The notes: generated from the letters alone by a model not told the origin. Shown: positions 50,464 to 59,388, counted from the stretch's first letter. The stretch: 59,388 bases of DNA from Cellulosimicrobium sp. CUA-896 (GCF_001942335.1 NZ_MKKH01000017.1:1-59388), one strand, 5' to 3'. Made by a program: numbers and translations.

Positions 50464-50934
50464 GTGACCCCGTCCGAGGACGTCTCGATCGACGTGCCTG
50501 CCACCGATGCCGGGCTGCCCTTCTCGCGACCGCCCGAGCGCTTCCACCCCGTCGAGCAGTGGTCGCTCGACGGGGTCGAGGAGCTGAGCGCCCTGCGCTC
50601 CGGACTCGGAGCGATCCTGCGCACGGGGACCGCGGCGCCGGACGAGGGGCTCGGCGCGACGCCCGAGAAGCTCGTGCTCGTGGCGTCCGAGCTCGCGACG
50701 AACGCGCTCGAGCACGGCCACCCGCCGACCATCGTGCGCCTCATGCGGGACCACTCGTGCTGGCTGCTCGAGGTCGCGGACCACGACCGCGGGTCGGCAC
50801 CGGTCTACGCGGGCGAGCGCATCCCCGGCGCGGGCGGCCTGGGGCTCCACCTCGCGCGCACGCTGTCGCTCGACGTCGGCTGGTACTCGACGGAGGAGAC
50901 CAAGAACATCTGGGTGACCTTCCCGATCGACTGA
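50464..50934 (+). CDS. RsbW-like ATP-binding protein (anti-sigma factor/kinase type)
   Basis: GHKL ATPase of 156 residues, intact. The N-box is KLVLVASELATNALEHGHP, the G1 box EVADHDRGSAPV, and the G2 region RIPGAGGLGLHLARTLS; the tail is KNIWVTFPID. Such proteins bind a sigma factor or phosphorylate an STAS antagonist. The GTG at 50464 follows AAGGAGAGC. Facing the LOV-GAF-PP2C phosphatase, it may be the opposing kinase of a light-influenced partner switch, but no STAS or sigma gene is present in the window. The 236-nt divergent gap shows no clear promoter to me. Confidence 0.85.
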   Translation: MTPSEDVSIDVPATDAGLPFSRPPERFHPVEQWSLDGVEELSALRSGLGAILRTGTAAPDEGLGATPEKLVLVASELATNALEHGHPPTIVRLMRDHSCWLLEVADHDRGSAPVYAGERIPGAGGLGLHLARTLSLDVGWYSTEETKNIWVTFPID

Positions 50935-50959
50935 CGGTGCCGCGCGGGGCCCTGCCGTC

Positions 50960-51886
50960 TCAGAGGCGCACCGTGCCCGCGACGACCGTCACGCTGTCCC
51001 CGCCGACCCACACGGTGCCCGCGGCGTCGCGCGCGACGTGCACGCGCCCCGCCCGGCCGAGCGCGGCGCCCTGCGCGGCGACGTACCGCCCGGGCAGCCG
51101 CCCGTCGCCCGTCAGCCACTGACCGACGACCGCCTGGAGGCTCCCCGTCACGGGATCCTCCGGGATCCCCATGCCGAGCGCGAAACCGCGCACCTCGACG
51201 GCGGCACCGTCCGGTCCCGGCGTGCCGTCCGGGTAGAGACCGGCGACGCCGACGGAGAGGTCGGGGTGCGAGACGCGCAGCCTCGTGAAGTCGGGGGAGA
51301 TGCCCGCGACCCGCTCCGCGGAGTCGAGCAGCAGGACGCGCCAGCCGGGACCGTTGTCGAGCAGGCGGTGGTCGAGGACCGCGTCCGCGGGCACGCCGAG
51401 CGCGGCGACGACCGCCTCCAGCTCGTCCGCGTCGAGCGGGGTCTCGGTGATCGGGTCGGGAGCCGCGAACGTGAGCCGGGAGCCGTCGCCCTCACGGCGG
51501 ATCCGCACGAGCCCGACGCCGCACTCCTGCACGACGACCCCGTCCTCGCGCGACGCCCCGCCGGCCTGGAGCCAGGCGTGGCAGGACCCCAGGGTGGGGT
51601 GCCCGGCGAACGGCAGCTCTCCCGCGGGGGTGAAGATGCGCAGCCGGTAGTCGGCGCCGTCCGCCGCGCCCTGCTCCGTGGGCGGCAGGACGAAGGTCGT
51701 CTCGGAGAGGTTGGTCCAGCGCGCGAACGCGGCCATCTGCGCCTCGTCGAGGCCCTCGCCGTCGAGCACGACGGCGACCGGGTTGCCCCGCGTCGCGGTG
51801 CGGGTGAAGACGTCCACCTGGGCGAACGGACGGGCCTCCGGCCGTGTCATGCTGGCCGGGCTGGTCTCGGCGTGCCGCGCGCTCAT
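50960..51886 (-). CDS. PhzF-family isomerase/epimerase-like protein
   Basis: Protein of 308 residues, intact, with the two-lobed diaminopimelate-epimerase-like fold. The conserved Glu is in WTNLSETTFVLPP; RIFTPAGELPFAGHPTLGS and GIPEDPVTGSLQAVVGQWL are the standard family motifs. ATG 51886 (MSARHAETS) is used; MTRPEARPF (12 codons later) is equally possible. Most such proteins outside phenazine clusters have no known substrate, and there are no phenazine genes here. Confidence 0.9.
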   Translation of the reverse strand: MSARHAETSPASMTRPEARPFAQVDVFTRTATRGNPVAVVLDGEGLDEAQMAAFARWTNLSETTFVLPPTEQGAADGADYRLRIFTPAGELPFAGHPTLGSCHAWLQAGGASREDGVVVQECGVGLVRIRREGDGSRLTFAAPDPITETPLDADELEAVVAALGVPADAVLDHRLLDNGPGWRVLLLDSAERVAGISPDFTRLRVSHPDLSVGVAGLYPDGTPGPDGAAVEVRGFALGMGIPEDPVTGSLQAVVGQWLTGDGRLPGRYVAAQGAALGRAGRVHVARDAAGTVWVGGDSVTVVAGTVRL

Positions 51887-51974
51887 GGGGCGACGATAGC
51901 CACCGCCGCCGGGCCGCGCGTCCCGCATGCCACTTTTGTCGGGCGCCGATCCGAAGTTGTAGACATCGCGGCAC

Positions 51975-51984
51975 AACCGCGGTT
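51975..51984. promoter_or_regulatory. Palindrome upstream of the secreted multidomain protein
   Basis: AACCGCGGTT is a perfect 10-bp palindrome, 76 nt before the start of the large exported protein. It is a candidate operator. The remainder of the 174-nt gap shows no convincing promoter. Confidence 0.35.
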
Positions 51985-52060
51985 AGCCTGTCCAGCGTTG
52001 TCAGTCGACGGGGACGGCAGGGGCATCCTCTCGACGCGGTGAACGATCAAGGGAGCAAGG

Positions 52061-55000
52061 ATGCTCGTACGTACCCCACGCCCGCCCAGCGACCCGAGGC
52101 GATCCGTGACCAGGCGCCGCGGCATCGCCGCCGTGACGCTCGGCGCCGTCGTCGCCGTCGGTGGCTGGGCCGTCCCCGCGGCCGCGGACCTCCCCGAGCA
52201 GGAGCCCGGTGTCACGCTGCGCACCTTCCAGCTCGCTCAGGGCCAGGACGCGATCTGCACGCTCAAGTCCGGCCAGACCCCCAACGTCGACAAGCTCATG
52301 CCCACGATCAGCTGGGACACCGCGGAGCAGTTCGGCGCGGAGGACAACTTCGTCTCGCACGTGATCGCGAACCTCGCGGTGCCCACCGACGGGGAGTACA
52401 CGTTCCGGCTCACGAGCGACGACGGCTCGCGGCTGAGCATCGACGACCAGCTCGTCGTCGACCACGACGGTCTGCACGGCGCCGAGCCCAAGGAGGGCAC
52501 GACGACGCTCACGGCGGGCACGCACGCGCTGTTCGTCGAGTTCTTCGAGGCCGGCGGCGGCCAGGAGCTCCACCTCGAGTGGAAGGCGCCCGGCAGCTCG
52601 ACCTTCGAGCTGGTCCCGGAGTCGGCGCTCAGCACCGAGGCGGGCGTCGTGCGCGTCACCGCCCCGGGCTACAAGTACTGCGAGGGCGACACCGACTCCG
52701 CGGGCGACGGACTGCGCCTCGACTCGGTGAACCCGAACTACGAGCTCGTCGACCTGCGCCCCGAGGGCTTCGAGCCCAAGGTCTCCGGCCTCGCGTTCAC
52801 CCCGGACGAGCAGCTCGCCGTCGTCACGACGGGCGAGGTCAGCTCCGGCGGCTGGCGCCCGGACCCCACGTCGGGCGAGGTCTACTTCCTCGACGTGCCG
52901 TCGAGGCCGACGGCCCCGAGGACGTCACGGTGACGAAGGTCGCCGACGAGCTCCTCAACCCCATGGGCATCCAGGTCATCGAGGACTCGATCTTCGTCTC
53001 GGAGCGGTACCAGCTCACGCAGCTCACCGACCCCGACGGCGACGGGTTCTACGACGTCCACACGAAGATCGCGGAGTGGCCCGACGGCGGCAACTTCCAC
53101 GAGTTCGCGTTCGGCCTCGTCCACGACGAGGACTACTTCTACGTCAACCTGTCCGTCGCCATCGACAACGGCGGCGCGACGACGAACCCGCAGCCGGGCG
53201 AGAACCGCGGCACGTCGATCAAGATCGACCGCGAGACCGGCGAGGTCACGTACGTCGCGGGCGGCCTGCGCACCCCCAACGGCATCGGCTTCGGTCCCGA
53301 GGGCGACCTGTTCGCCACGGACAACCAGGCGCGTGGCTCCCGGCCAACAAGCTCATCCACATCCAGCCGGACCACTTCTACAACCACTACACGAACCCGG
53401 CCGGTCCGTTCGACGACCAGCCGGTGAGCCAGCCGGCCCTGTGGCTGCCGCAGAACGAGATCGCCAACTCCCCGGGCAACCCGATCCTCGTCGAGGACGG
53501 CGAGTTCGCGGGGCAGATGCTCCTCGGCGACGTCACCTACGGCGGCATCCAGCGCGCGTTCCTCGAGAAGGTCGACGGCGAGTACCAGGGCGCGGTCTTC
53601 CGCCACACCGCGGGCCTCGAGGTCGGCGCCAACCGCATCCTCTACGGCCCCGACGGCGCGCTGTACGTCGGCGGCACCGGTGAGGGCGGCAACTGGGGCG
53701 AGTCCGGCAAGCTCCGGTACGGCCTGCAGAAGCTCGTCCCCGTGGCCGAGGACTCCTTCGACATGAAGGAGATGCGGCTCGTCGAGGGCGGCTTCGAGAT
53801 CGAGTACACCGACCCCGTCTCCGACGAGGTCGTCGCGAACCTGGCCGACGCCTACCAGCTCAAGCAGTGGACCTACGTGCCGACGCAGCAGTACGGCGGC
53901 CCGAAGGTCGACGAGCAGCCGCTGTTCGTCACGGACGCCACCGTGTCCGAGGACCGCACCACCGTGACCCTCACGGTCGACGGCCTCAAGCCCGGCTACG
54001 TGGTGCACCTGCGCTCGCCGCGTCCGTTCGCCTCCACGGGTGGTGCGGAGCTCCTCAGCACCGAGGCGTGGTACACGATGAACTCGGTCCCGGGCTACGT
54101 CGCCCCCGCCGAGCGCGGATGGTACGAGGCCGAGACGGCGCAGCCGCTCGGCGCGTCGACCATCGCGTTCGACCACAGCAACTACTCCGGCTCCGGCTTC
54201 GCCGCGAACATGCAGGCCACCGGCAGCGGCCGGCAGTTCTCCGTGGACGTCGACGAGGCGGGCACGTACCCGATCCACCTGCGCTACGCGAACGGCATCC
54301 ACCCGTTCCCGGAGCTGCGCGACAAGGACGTGTCCCTCTACGTCAACGGCGAGAAGATCGGGCCGTGGACGCTGCCCACGACCGGCGACTGGAAGACGTG
54401 GGGCACCGCCACGCGTGACGTCGAGCTCCAGGCCGGCGTCAACACCATCGCGTCCAGCAGGACGAGGGCGACGAGGGCAACGTGAACCTCGACGTGCTGT
54501 CCGTCGGCGACACGACGGACATCTGCACCCCGGCCGACGTCGAGGACGGCTACACCGCCCTCTTCGACGGCACGCTCGAGAGCCTCAACGAGGGCTGGCG
54601 CATGGCCGGTCCGGGTGGCTTCGGCCGCCAGGACGACTGCACCATCCGCGGCGAGGGCGGCATGGGCCTGCTCTGGTACACCCAGGAGGAGCTGGGCGAC
54701 GCGTACTCGCTCAAGCTCGACTGGAAGCTCGTCAAGGACGACAACGGCGGCGTCTTCGTCGGGTTCCCGAACCCGGGCGACGACCCGTGGGTCGCCGTGA
54801 ACCAGGGCTACGAGATCCAGATCGACGCCACGGACGCCGACGACCGCACGACCGGTGCGATCTACACGTTCCAGGGCGCCGACCTCGACGCCGTGGACGA
54901 GGCGCTCAACCCGGTCGGGCAGTGGAACGCGTACGACATCCGCGTCGAGGGAGACCGCATCCGGATCTACCTCAACGACGTGCTCGTCAACGACTTCACG

Positions 55001-55393
55001 AGCACCGACCCGGCGCGCGACCTGTCGAGCGGGTTCATCGGCATCCAGAACCACGGCGCGGGCGAGGCGGTCTCGTACCGCAACATCCGGGTCAAGGACC
55101 TCACGGCGGCCGAGGAGCTGGCCGTCGACGCGACGGTCCAGGTGCGGTGCCTCGCCGGCAAGGCGTACGTCGCGGTCCGCGCGACCAACGCCGACACGGT
55201 GCCGGCCGACGTCACGCTCACCACGCCGTTCGGCGAGAAGGTGGTCGAGGGCGTCGAGCCCGGGAAGTCGGCCTACCAGGCGTTCCCCGCGCGGGCGACG
55301 TCGGTGGACGCCGGAGCGGCCCAGGTGACCGCGTCCGGTGACGGTCGGACGGCGGCGCTCGAGCTGCCGTACGACGCGACCAGCTGCGGCTGA
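52061..55393 (+). CDS. Large exported protein: PA14, beta-propeller, CBM and DUF1080 domains; three missing bases
   Basis: Exported protein of about 1,111 residues. The signal peptide has RRR before its core and ends near VPAAA (43). A PA14-like domain (about 50-190) has DGEYTFRLTSDDGSRLSID. A sorbosone/glucose-dehydrogenase-like propeller (about 225-560) has LNPMGIQVIEDSIFVSER, LRTPNGIGFGPEGDLFATDN and NRILYGPDGALYVGG. A beta domain (about 560-665), a CBM6/35-like domain (about 685-815, GWYEAETAQPLG) and a DUF1080/3-keto-disaccharide-hydrolase domain (about 825-1013, ALFDGTLESLNEGWRM) follow, with a C-terminal beta domain. Bases are missing near 52905, 53331 and 54457, each shift in the same direction. 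No anchor is seen. Probably acts on oxidised glycans. Confidence 0.8.
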
Positions 55394-55404
55394 CGTCCGC
55401 ACCA

Positions 55405-55446
55405 GGGGGCCTCGCGCCCGGCGTCCGCGCCGGGTGCGGGGCCCCC
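55405..55446 (+). terminator. Two-tier hairpin terminator
   Basis: GGGGGCC pairs with GGCCCCC outside an inner CCCGGC/GCCGGG stem. It begins 12 nt after the stop of the large exported protein. Confidence 0.65.
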
Positions 55447-55563
55447 GACGTCCGTGGACGGGAGCGGTGGTCCGACGACGCTCCCGCCAGGACGTAGGCT
55501 CACCTGGTTCCGCGACCGGTCCGCACGGGCCGGTCGCGCACCTCGACGAGGAGGACGTCACCG

Positions 55564-57945
55564 ATGCTGGAACGGCTCGGCCGCGCCGTGGCCCGACGAC
55601 GCGTGGTCGTGCTCGCCCTCTGGCTGGCCCTGACGCTCGCCGGGGCGGTGCTCGGCGGCGCGGTGTTCGACCGCACGCAGGACGTCCCCGACGCCCCGCC
55701 CGGCAGCGAGGCCGAGCTCGCCGCGCGCTGGCACGACGAGCTGGCCACGCCGCCGGGCGAGGGCCCCGGGGGCGAGATCGTGTCCGCGGTGATCGCCGGA
55801 CGCGACTTCTTCGACCCCGGCCTCGTCGAGGACGCGACCGCGGTCATGATCGAGGTCCGGGCGATGCCCGGCGTCGTCGAGGTCTACGACGCGTACACCG
55901 CCGGAGGACTCATCGGTGACGACGGGCAGAGCTCGCTCGTCACCGTCGAGCTGGACCCCGCCCTGGACGACGACGCGGCGCTCGCCACCGCCCACCGCGT
56001 CGCCGACGCGTTGCGCACCGTGGCCGCGCCCGAGGTGCTCGTCGGCGGCGAGCTGCTCGCCGAGGAAGCGTTCGTCGAGCGTGCCGTGACCGACGCCGCC
56101 GTCGGCGAGGGCATCGCGGTCGCCGTGCTGCTCGTGCTCCTCGTCGTCGTCCTCGGGGGTCTGCGCGCCGGGCTGGTGCCGGTGCTCGCCGCGCTCGGCA
56201 CCATCGCGGCCGCGCTGCTCGCCCTCACGGGCCTGCTCGGCGTCGTGCCGGTCAACGAGTTCGCGGTCAACGTCGTCACACTGCTCGGGCTCGGCCTCTC
56301 CGTCGACTACGGCCTCCTCGTCGTCGCGCGGTTCCGCGAGGAGCGCGAGCGCACGCCCGGCGCCCCGGTCGAGGAGGTCCTGGGCCGCGCCGTCGCCGGT
56401 GCGGGCCGGGCCGTGCTCGTGTCCGGGCTCGCGGTGGGCATCGCGCTCGCGGGCCTGCTGCTCCTCGGCGACCCGCTCCTGTCCGGGATGGCCGTCGGCG
56501 GCGCCGTCGTCGTGCTCCTCGCGACCCTCGCCGGGCTCACGCTCGTGCCCGCGCTCGTCGCCGTGTGGCACCGGCACGTCCCGGCGGCCGGGACGCGGAC
56601 CTGGTCCCGGCCCTGGACGCGGCCCGCGGCGGGCGCGGCACCGCCCGGGCTGCTCGGCCGGCTCGCCCGCGTCGCCCAGCGGCACGCCGGCGTCGTCGCC
56701 GTCGCGGCCACCGGCGTCCTGCTCGTCCTCGCCGCGCCGCTCGGCTCCCTCACCCTCGGCAGCTCCGAGGTCCGGTCCCTGCCCGTCGACGCCGAGGAAC
56801 GGCGCGCGTACGAGGCGCTCACCACCGGCTTCAGCGACCTCGGCATCGAGCCCGTCGTCGTCATCGTCGACGCGCCCGTGGAGGACGAACGCGTCCAGGC
56901 GTTCCTCGACGAGGCGGCCGCCCTGCCCGGGGTCGCCGACGCCGGGCTCGACCTCGACGTCGTCGCGACCGACACCACCGTCGTCGAGCTCGAGCCCGAG
57001 GGCGAGGCGACCGGCGCCCAGGCCCAGCAGATCGTGCGCGACGTCCGCGAGCTCCGGGAAGCGCACTTCGGCACCGGGGCCGACGGGACGAGCGGCGACC
57101 CCCGCACCGACGACGGCCAGGTCGTCGTGCAGGTCGCCGGGCCCGCCGCCGACGTCGTCGACACCCAGGACCAGCTCCTCGACCGCCTCCCGCTCGCGCT
57201 CGGCGTCGTCGTCGCCGCGACGTTCCTCCTGCTCCTCGCGCTCACCCGGTCCGTCGTCGTGCCGGTCAAGGCGCTCCTGCTCAACCTCCTCACCATCGGC
57301 GCCACGCTCGGCGTGCTCACCGCCCTGTTCGCCTGGGGCTGGGGCGAGAGCCTGCTCGGCTTCGAGTCCTGGGGCGCGCTCGACGTCACCACGCCGCTCC
57401 TGCTGTGCCTGCTCGTGTTCGGGCTGTCGATGGACTACGAGGTCTTCCTCCTCGCCCGCATCGCCGAGGAGTGGCGGCAGCGCGACCCCGACGAGGACCC
57501 ACGCCTCGCCAACGACCGCGCCGTCCTGCGCGGCATCACCGTCACCGGGCCTGTCGTCACCACCGCCGCCGTCGCCATCACCGTCGTGTTCCTCGGCTTC
57601 GCCATCGGCGACCTCGTCGCCATGAAGGAGGTCGGCATCGGGATGGCCGTCGCCGTCCTGCTCGACGTCACCGTCGTACGCGGGCTGCTGCTGCCCGCGA
57701 CGATGCGGTTGCTGGGGCGGTGGAACTGGTGGCCCGGCGGTCGCAGGTCCTCGTCGGCCGGTGGTGCCTCGGGGCCGGGTGGCGTCGCGGGGTCGGGTCC
57801 GGTCGACGGCTCCGCGGGGGCGGGGCGGGTCTACCATCCGGCCGCTCGTTCCTCGCGGCCTCCCGCCAGCCCCGCCACGACCCGCCCCACCCCCGCGGAA
57901 CCCTCGCCCTCCGTGTCCGCGTCGCCTCCGTCGTCCGCGGGGTAG
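55564..57945 (+). CDS. MMPL-family transporter
   Basis: RND-superfamily membrane protein of 793 residues, intact. It has two repeats, each with one helix, a large extracytoplasmic domain and five further helices. MMPL signatures are LLGLGLSVDYGLLVVARFRE in the first half and LLCLLVFGLSMDYEVFLLAR then RIAEEWRQRDPDEDP in the second, both with the proton-relay Asp-Tyr pair. The C-terminus is a long Gly/Ser/Pro-rich cytoplasmic tail. Relatives export lipids or lipophilic compounds. The ATG at 55564 follows GAGGAGGACGTCACCG. A hairpin with a 15-bp stem follows 47 nt after the stop. Confidence 0.9.
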   Translation: MLERLGRAVARRRVVVLALWLALTLAGAVLGGAVFDRTQDVPDAPPGSEAELAARWHDELATPPGEGPGGEIVSAVIAGRDFFDPGLVEDATAVMIEVRAMPGVVEVYDAYTAGGLIGDDGQSSLVTVELDPALDDDAALATAHRVADALRTVAAPEVLVGGELLAEEAFVERAVTDAAVGEGIAVAVLLVLLVVVLGGLRAGLVPVLAALGTIAAALLALTGLLGVVPVNEFAVNVVTLLGLGLSVDYGLLVVARFREERERTPGAPVEEVLGRAVAGAGRAVLVSGLAVGIALAGLLLLGDPLLSGMAVGGAVVVLLATLAGLTLVPALVAVWHRHVPAAGTRTWSRPWTRPAAGAAPPGLLGRLARVAQRHAGVVAVAATGVLLVLAAPLGSLTLGSSEVRSLPVDAEERRAYEALTTGFSDLGIEPVVVIVDAPVEDERVQAFLDEAAALPGVADAGLDLDVVATDTTVVELEPEGEATGAQAQQIVRDVRELREAHFGTGADGTSGDPRTDDGQVVVQVAGPAADVVDTQDQLLDRLPLALGVVVAATFLLLLALTRSVVVPVKALLLNLLTIGATLGVLTALFAWGWGESLLGFESWGALDVTTPLLLCLLVFGLSMDYEVFLLARIAEEWRQRDPDEDPRLANDRAVLRGITVTGPVVTTAAVAITVVFLGFAIGDLVAMKEVGIGMAVAVLLDVTVVRGLLLPATMRLLGRWNWWPGGRRSSSAGGASGPGGVAGSGPVDGSAGAGRVYHPAARSSRPPASPATTRPTPAEPSPSVSASPPSSAG

Positions 57946-57992
57946 AGCCCGGGCCGGCGAGGGCAGCGGTCGGCGAGATAGAGCTTGCCGGT

Positions 57993-58025
57993 GCCGAGGT
58001 AGAGCCCTGGGGGCTCTACCTCGGC
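57993..58025. terminator. 15-bp perfect stem terminator within a TAGAGC repeat cluster
   Basis: GCCGAGGTAGAGCCC and GGGCTCTACCTCGGC around a TGG loop, between the convergent MMPL and FBP genes. TAGAGC or its complement also occurs at the MMPL stop (57943), near 57979 and near 58033, so alternative pairings are possible. Confidence 0.7.
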
Positions 58026-58049
58026 GCCGGAGGCTCTACTTCGTGGCGG

Positions 58050-58556
58050 TCAGGCGTCGCGGAGGACCTCGGTGACGAAGCGGGAGGAGCGGTCACGGAG
58101 GCCGTCGATGCGGAGCTCGACGATCGTGTCGCGCATCGAGTCGTCGTCGCCGAGCTCGGTGCGGGTCGGGGTGCGGCGCACGTTCGCCGAGCAGCGGAAG
58201 TCGGTGCAGATCAGCGTGCCGACGGTGTTGCCGCGGCGGCCGGACGCCCCGGCGCGGCGCGCGACGTAGAGGCTGACGTCCTCGGTCACGACGACGTCCT
58301 CGCACCACGCGCACAGGGCGCGCCGACGTCGCCCGCCCGACTTCGCGTCGGTGGAGCGCAGCAGGACGCCGACGGGCTCGCCGTCCACCGGGACGACGGC
58401 GTACGCCGACAGCGGGGCCTTGCGGTCGCGCCACCCGAGGTAGTCGAGGCGGTCCCAGTCGAGCGCCTCGAGGTCGGGGAGCGTCGCCTGGGCGGCCTCG
58501 CGGCGCGAGGCGTTGACGAAGGACGCGCGGATCTGCTTCTCGGTCAGGGGATTCAT
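58050..58556 (-). CDS. FBP-domain protein (elongation factor G-binding, fusidic-acid-resistance-type zinc finger)
   Basis: Protein of 168 residues, intact. The N-terminal helical part starts MNPLTEKQIRASFVNASRRE, and the C-terminal treble-clef zinc finger has CAWCED and CTDFRCSANVRRTP (four Cys). LDYLGWRDRKAPLSAYAVVP matches the actinobacterial FBP family. FusB-type relatives bind EF-G and free it from stalled ribosomes. The start is ATG 58556, as family members begin MNPLTE; the open frame extends far upstream without similarity. Confidence 0.88.
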   Translation of the reverse strand: MNPLTEKQIRASFVNASRREAAQATLPDLEALDWDRLDYLGWRDRKAPLSAYAVVPVDGEPVGVLLRSTDAKSGGRRRRALCAWCEDVVVTEDVSLYVARRAGASGRRGNTVGTLICTDFRCSANVRRTPTRTELGDDDSMRDTIVELRIDGLRDRSSRFVTEVLRDA

Positions 58557-58788
58557 GGTTCTGCTTCCGGGGGTCGGTCGAGGCCGCCGACCGACGCGGG
58601 ACGACGTGCGCGGCGTCGCCGGCGGGCGCCGTCGGGCCTGCGGTGCAGGCCCCGGGCACGGGTGCACGACGGCGCGCGCTGGCCCGGGGGACCGGTGGCA
58701 GAGCCACGGGTCGTGAGGGCTGCGGCGCGACGGGGGCGGCGTGGCGGACGGGTGCCGCGGCCCGTCGACGACTCCGCCGGGGCCGCGG
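58557..58788. other. Gap upstream of the FBP gene
   Basis: No gene, repeat or promoter that I can support. Long open frames here have no recognisable protein features. Confidence 0.4.
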
Positions 58789-58881
58789 TCAGCGGTCGGC
58801 GATGCGGGACGGTGCGCGGCGCGCGGGGTCGCCCGAGCAGGCCGTGACGGCCACCTCGCACCCTGCGGCGACGCACTGCAT
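58789..58881 (-). CDS. Candidate 30-residue Cys-containing small protein
   Basis: Short frame with a GAGGAG site 7 nt before its ATG, the best ribosome-binding site in this 545-nt gap. It encodes three Cys in the first 15 residues (MQCVAAGCEVAVTAC) and a basic tail. It could be a small protein or a leader peptide for FBP. The hairpin GCGAGC/GCTCGC at 58911-58926 lies 29 nt upstream. No family is recognised. Confidence 0.3.
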   Translation of the reverse strand: MQCVAAGCEVAVTACSGDPARRAPSRIADR

Positions 58882-59101
58882 CCGCTGTCTCCTCGTTCCC
58901 GGACCGTCCGGCGAGCGCTAGCTCGCGACGGGTGGCCGACGTGTCGACCGACCGCACCATGGTGCCCCCGAAAGGCGTGCAGGTCCACCGAGATCGCCGC
59001 CACCGCCCGCTCGACCCGCCCGCGCGACCCGCCCGCACGACCCGGTACGGCCACCGCTCCGGCGTCGTCTGAGGCCGGGCCGGTGCGCACGTCGTGGCGC
59101 G

Positions 59102-59388
59102 TCAGGACCGCGTGCCGCCCAGGCGGACGAGGATGACGTGGTGGCCGTCGGGGTCGTGCACGTGCGCGGAACGGTCGCCCGACGCGGCGTCGGTGTCCGG
59201 TCCCTCGAACGGCTCGACGCCGAGCCCGGCCAGGCGGTCGAGCGTCGCGTCGACGTGGTCCACGTAGAGCACCAGGTCGGGCAGGCCGTGCCGGTCGGGC
59301 GGGGCCGCGCCGTCGGGCAGCGGGACGAGCCAGAGGCCGGGCTCGTCGACGCGCCCGGACCGACGTGCAGGAGCGGGAAGCCGCTGGT
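59102..59388 (-). CDS. VOC/glyoxalase-family protein, partial, one missing base
   Basis: C-terminal fragment of a vicinal-oxygen-chelate protein, cut by the window edge at its 5' side. Visible are GLWLVPLPDG, PDLVLYVDHVDATLDRLAGL and the terminal HVHDPDGHHVILVRLGG, the usual last strand motif with a metal-site type His. A missing base near 59360 separates the first visible codons (SGFPLLHVG) from the rest. Function within the glyoxalase/dioxygenase/resistance family is not decidable. Confidence 0.75.
   Translation of the reverse strand, partial: QRLPAPARRSGRVDEPGLWLVPLPDGAAPPDRHGLPDLVLYVDHVDATLDRLAGLGVEPFEGPDTDAASGDRSAHVHDPDGHHVILVRLGGTRS

Noticed and set aside
46223..50467. Open frame of over 1,400 codons on the plus strand across the SDR and LOV genes
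   Set aside because: Only its first part overlaps the kinase-like gene. The rest is antisense shadow of the LOV-GAF-PP2C gene with no protein features.
50960..51886. Phenazine biosynthesis from the PhzF-like gene
   Set aside because: No other phz genes are near, and the family is widespread with unrelated or unknown roles.

Overview
The window is about 59 kb of very GC-rich DNA (dense G/C third codon positions, frequent GTG starts). The gene content is typical of a free-living actinomycete: MocR and FadR regulators, SpoIIE/RsbW partner-switch proteins, a sortase-E type LAxTG surface protein, MMPL and FBP proteins. A Cellulosimicrobium/Cellulomonas/Isoptericola-like genome is my best guess, but I cannot prove the genus from sequence alone. 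I saw no tRNA, rRNA, IS element, prophage or CRISPR array.

Region 1 (67-16222) is a minus-strand nitrogen-compound catabolic cluster read from a divergent MocR-like regulator. In transcription order it encodes an amidase, a lipoprotein substrate-binding protein, an ABC ATPase, two ABC permeases (spermidine/Fe3+ type architecture), hydantoinase/oxoprolinase subunits A and B, a FAD/NAD(P)-binding protein, an APC amino-acid permease and arginine deiminase. Most junctions overlap or are a few bases apart. The likely logic is import of an amide- or lactam-type compound, ring and amide opening, then recovery of ammonia. The substrate is unknown. The regulator lacks the lysine that would bind PLP.

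Region 2 (16406-34968) is mixed. It holds manganese catalase with a DUF4383 membrane protein, a small repeat protein, a DUF6098 protein, a P450, a CynX/NimT-like exporter with a FadR-type regulator, a MarR/quinone-oxidoreductase pair with three operator copies, a thioester-domain surface adhesin, and a maa-tetR pair divergent from an MFS transporter across two phased operators. It continues with a zinc alcohol dehydrogenase, a PAS-GAF-PP2C phosphatase, glutathione peroxidase, an SDR, an AlkD-like repair protein and an NTF2-like protein.

Region 3 (35023-44629) is carbohydrate metabolism: a LacI regulator, an SDR/XRE pair, then a complete L-rhamnose route (rhaM, rhaI, fused aldolase-lactaldehyde dehydrogenase, rhaB, lldD). 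It carries rhamnose from mutarotation to DHAP and pyruvate. LacI-type TGAAnCGnTTCA operators lie before rhaM and before rhaI; the second sits just after a good -35/-10 promoter.

Region 4 (44651-59388) holds an MFS exporter with an XRE-cupin regulator, a nucleotide-kinase-like protein without a P-loop, an SDR, a LOV-GAF-PP2C blue-light phosphatase facing an RsbW-like kinase, and a PhzF protein. It ends with an exported protein of about 1,110 residues (PA14, beta-propeller, CBM, DUF1080), an MMPL transporter, an FBP zinc protein and a VOC fragment.

A window-wide feature is that about 21 of roughly 50 genes are interrupted by frameshifts. Almost all, on both strands, need one added base to be repaired and none clearly needs a base removed. 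I therefore treat them as deletion-type sequence errors and annotate the genes as single CDSs, giving the approximate site of each missing base.
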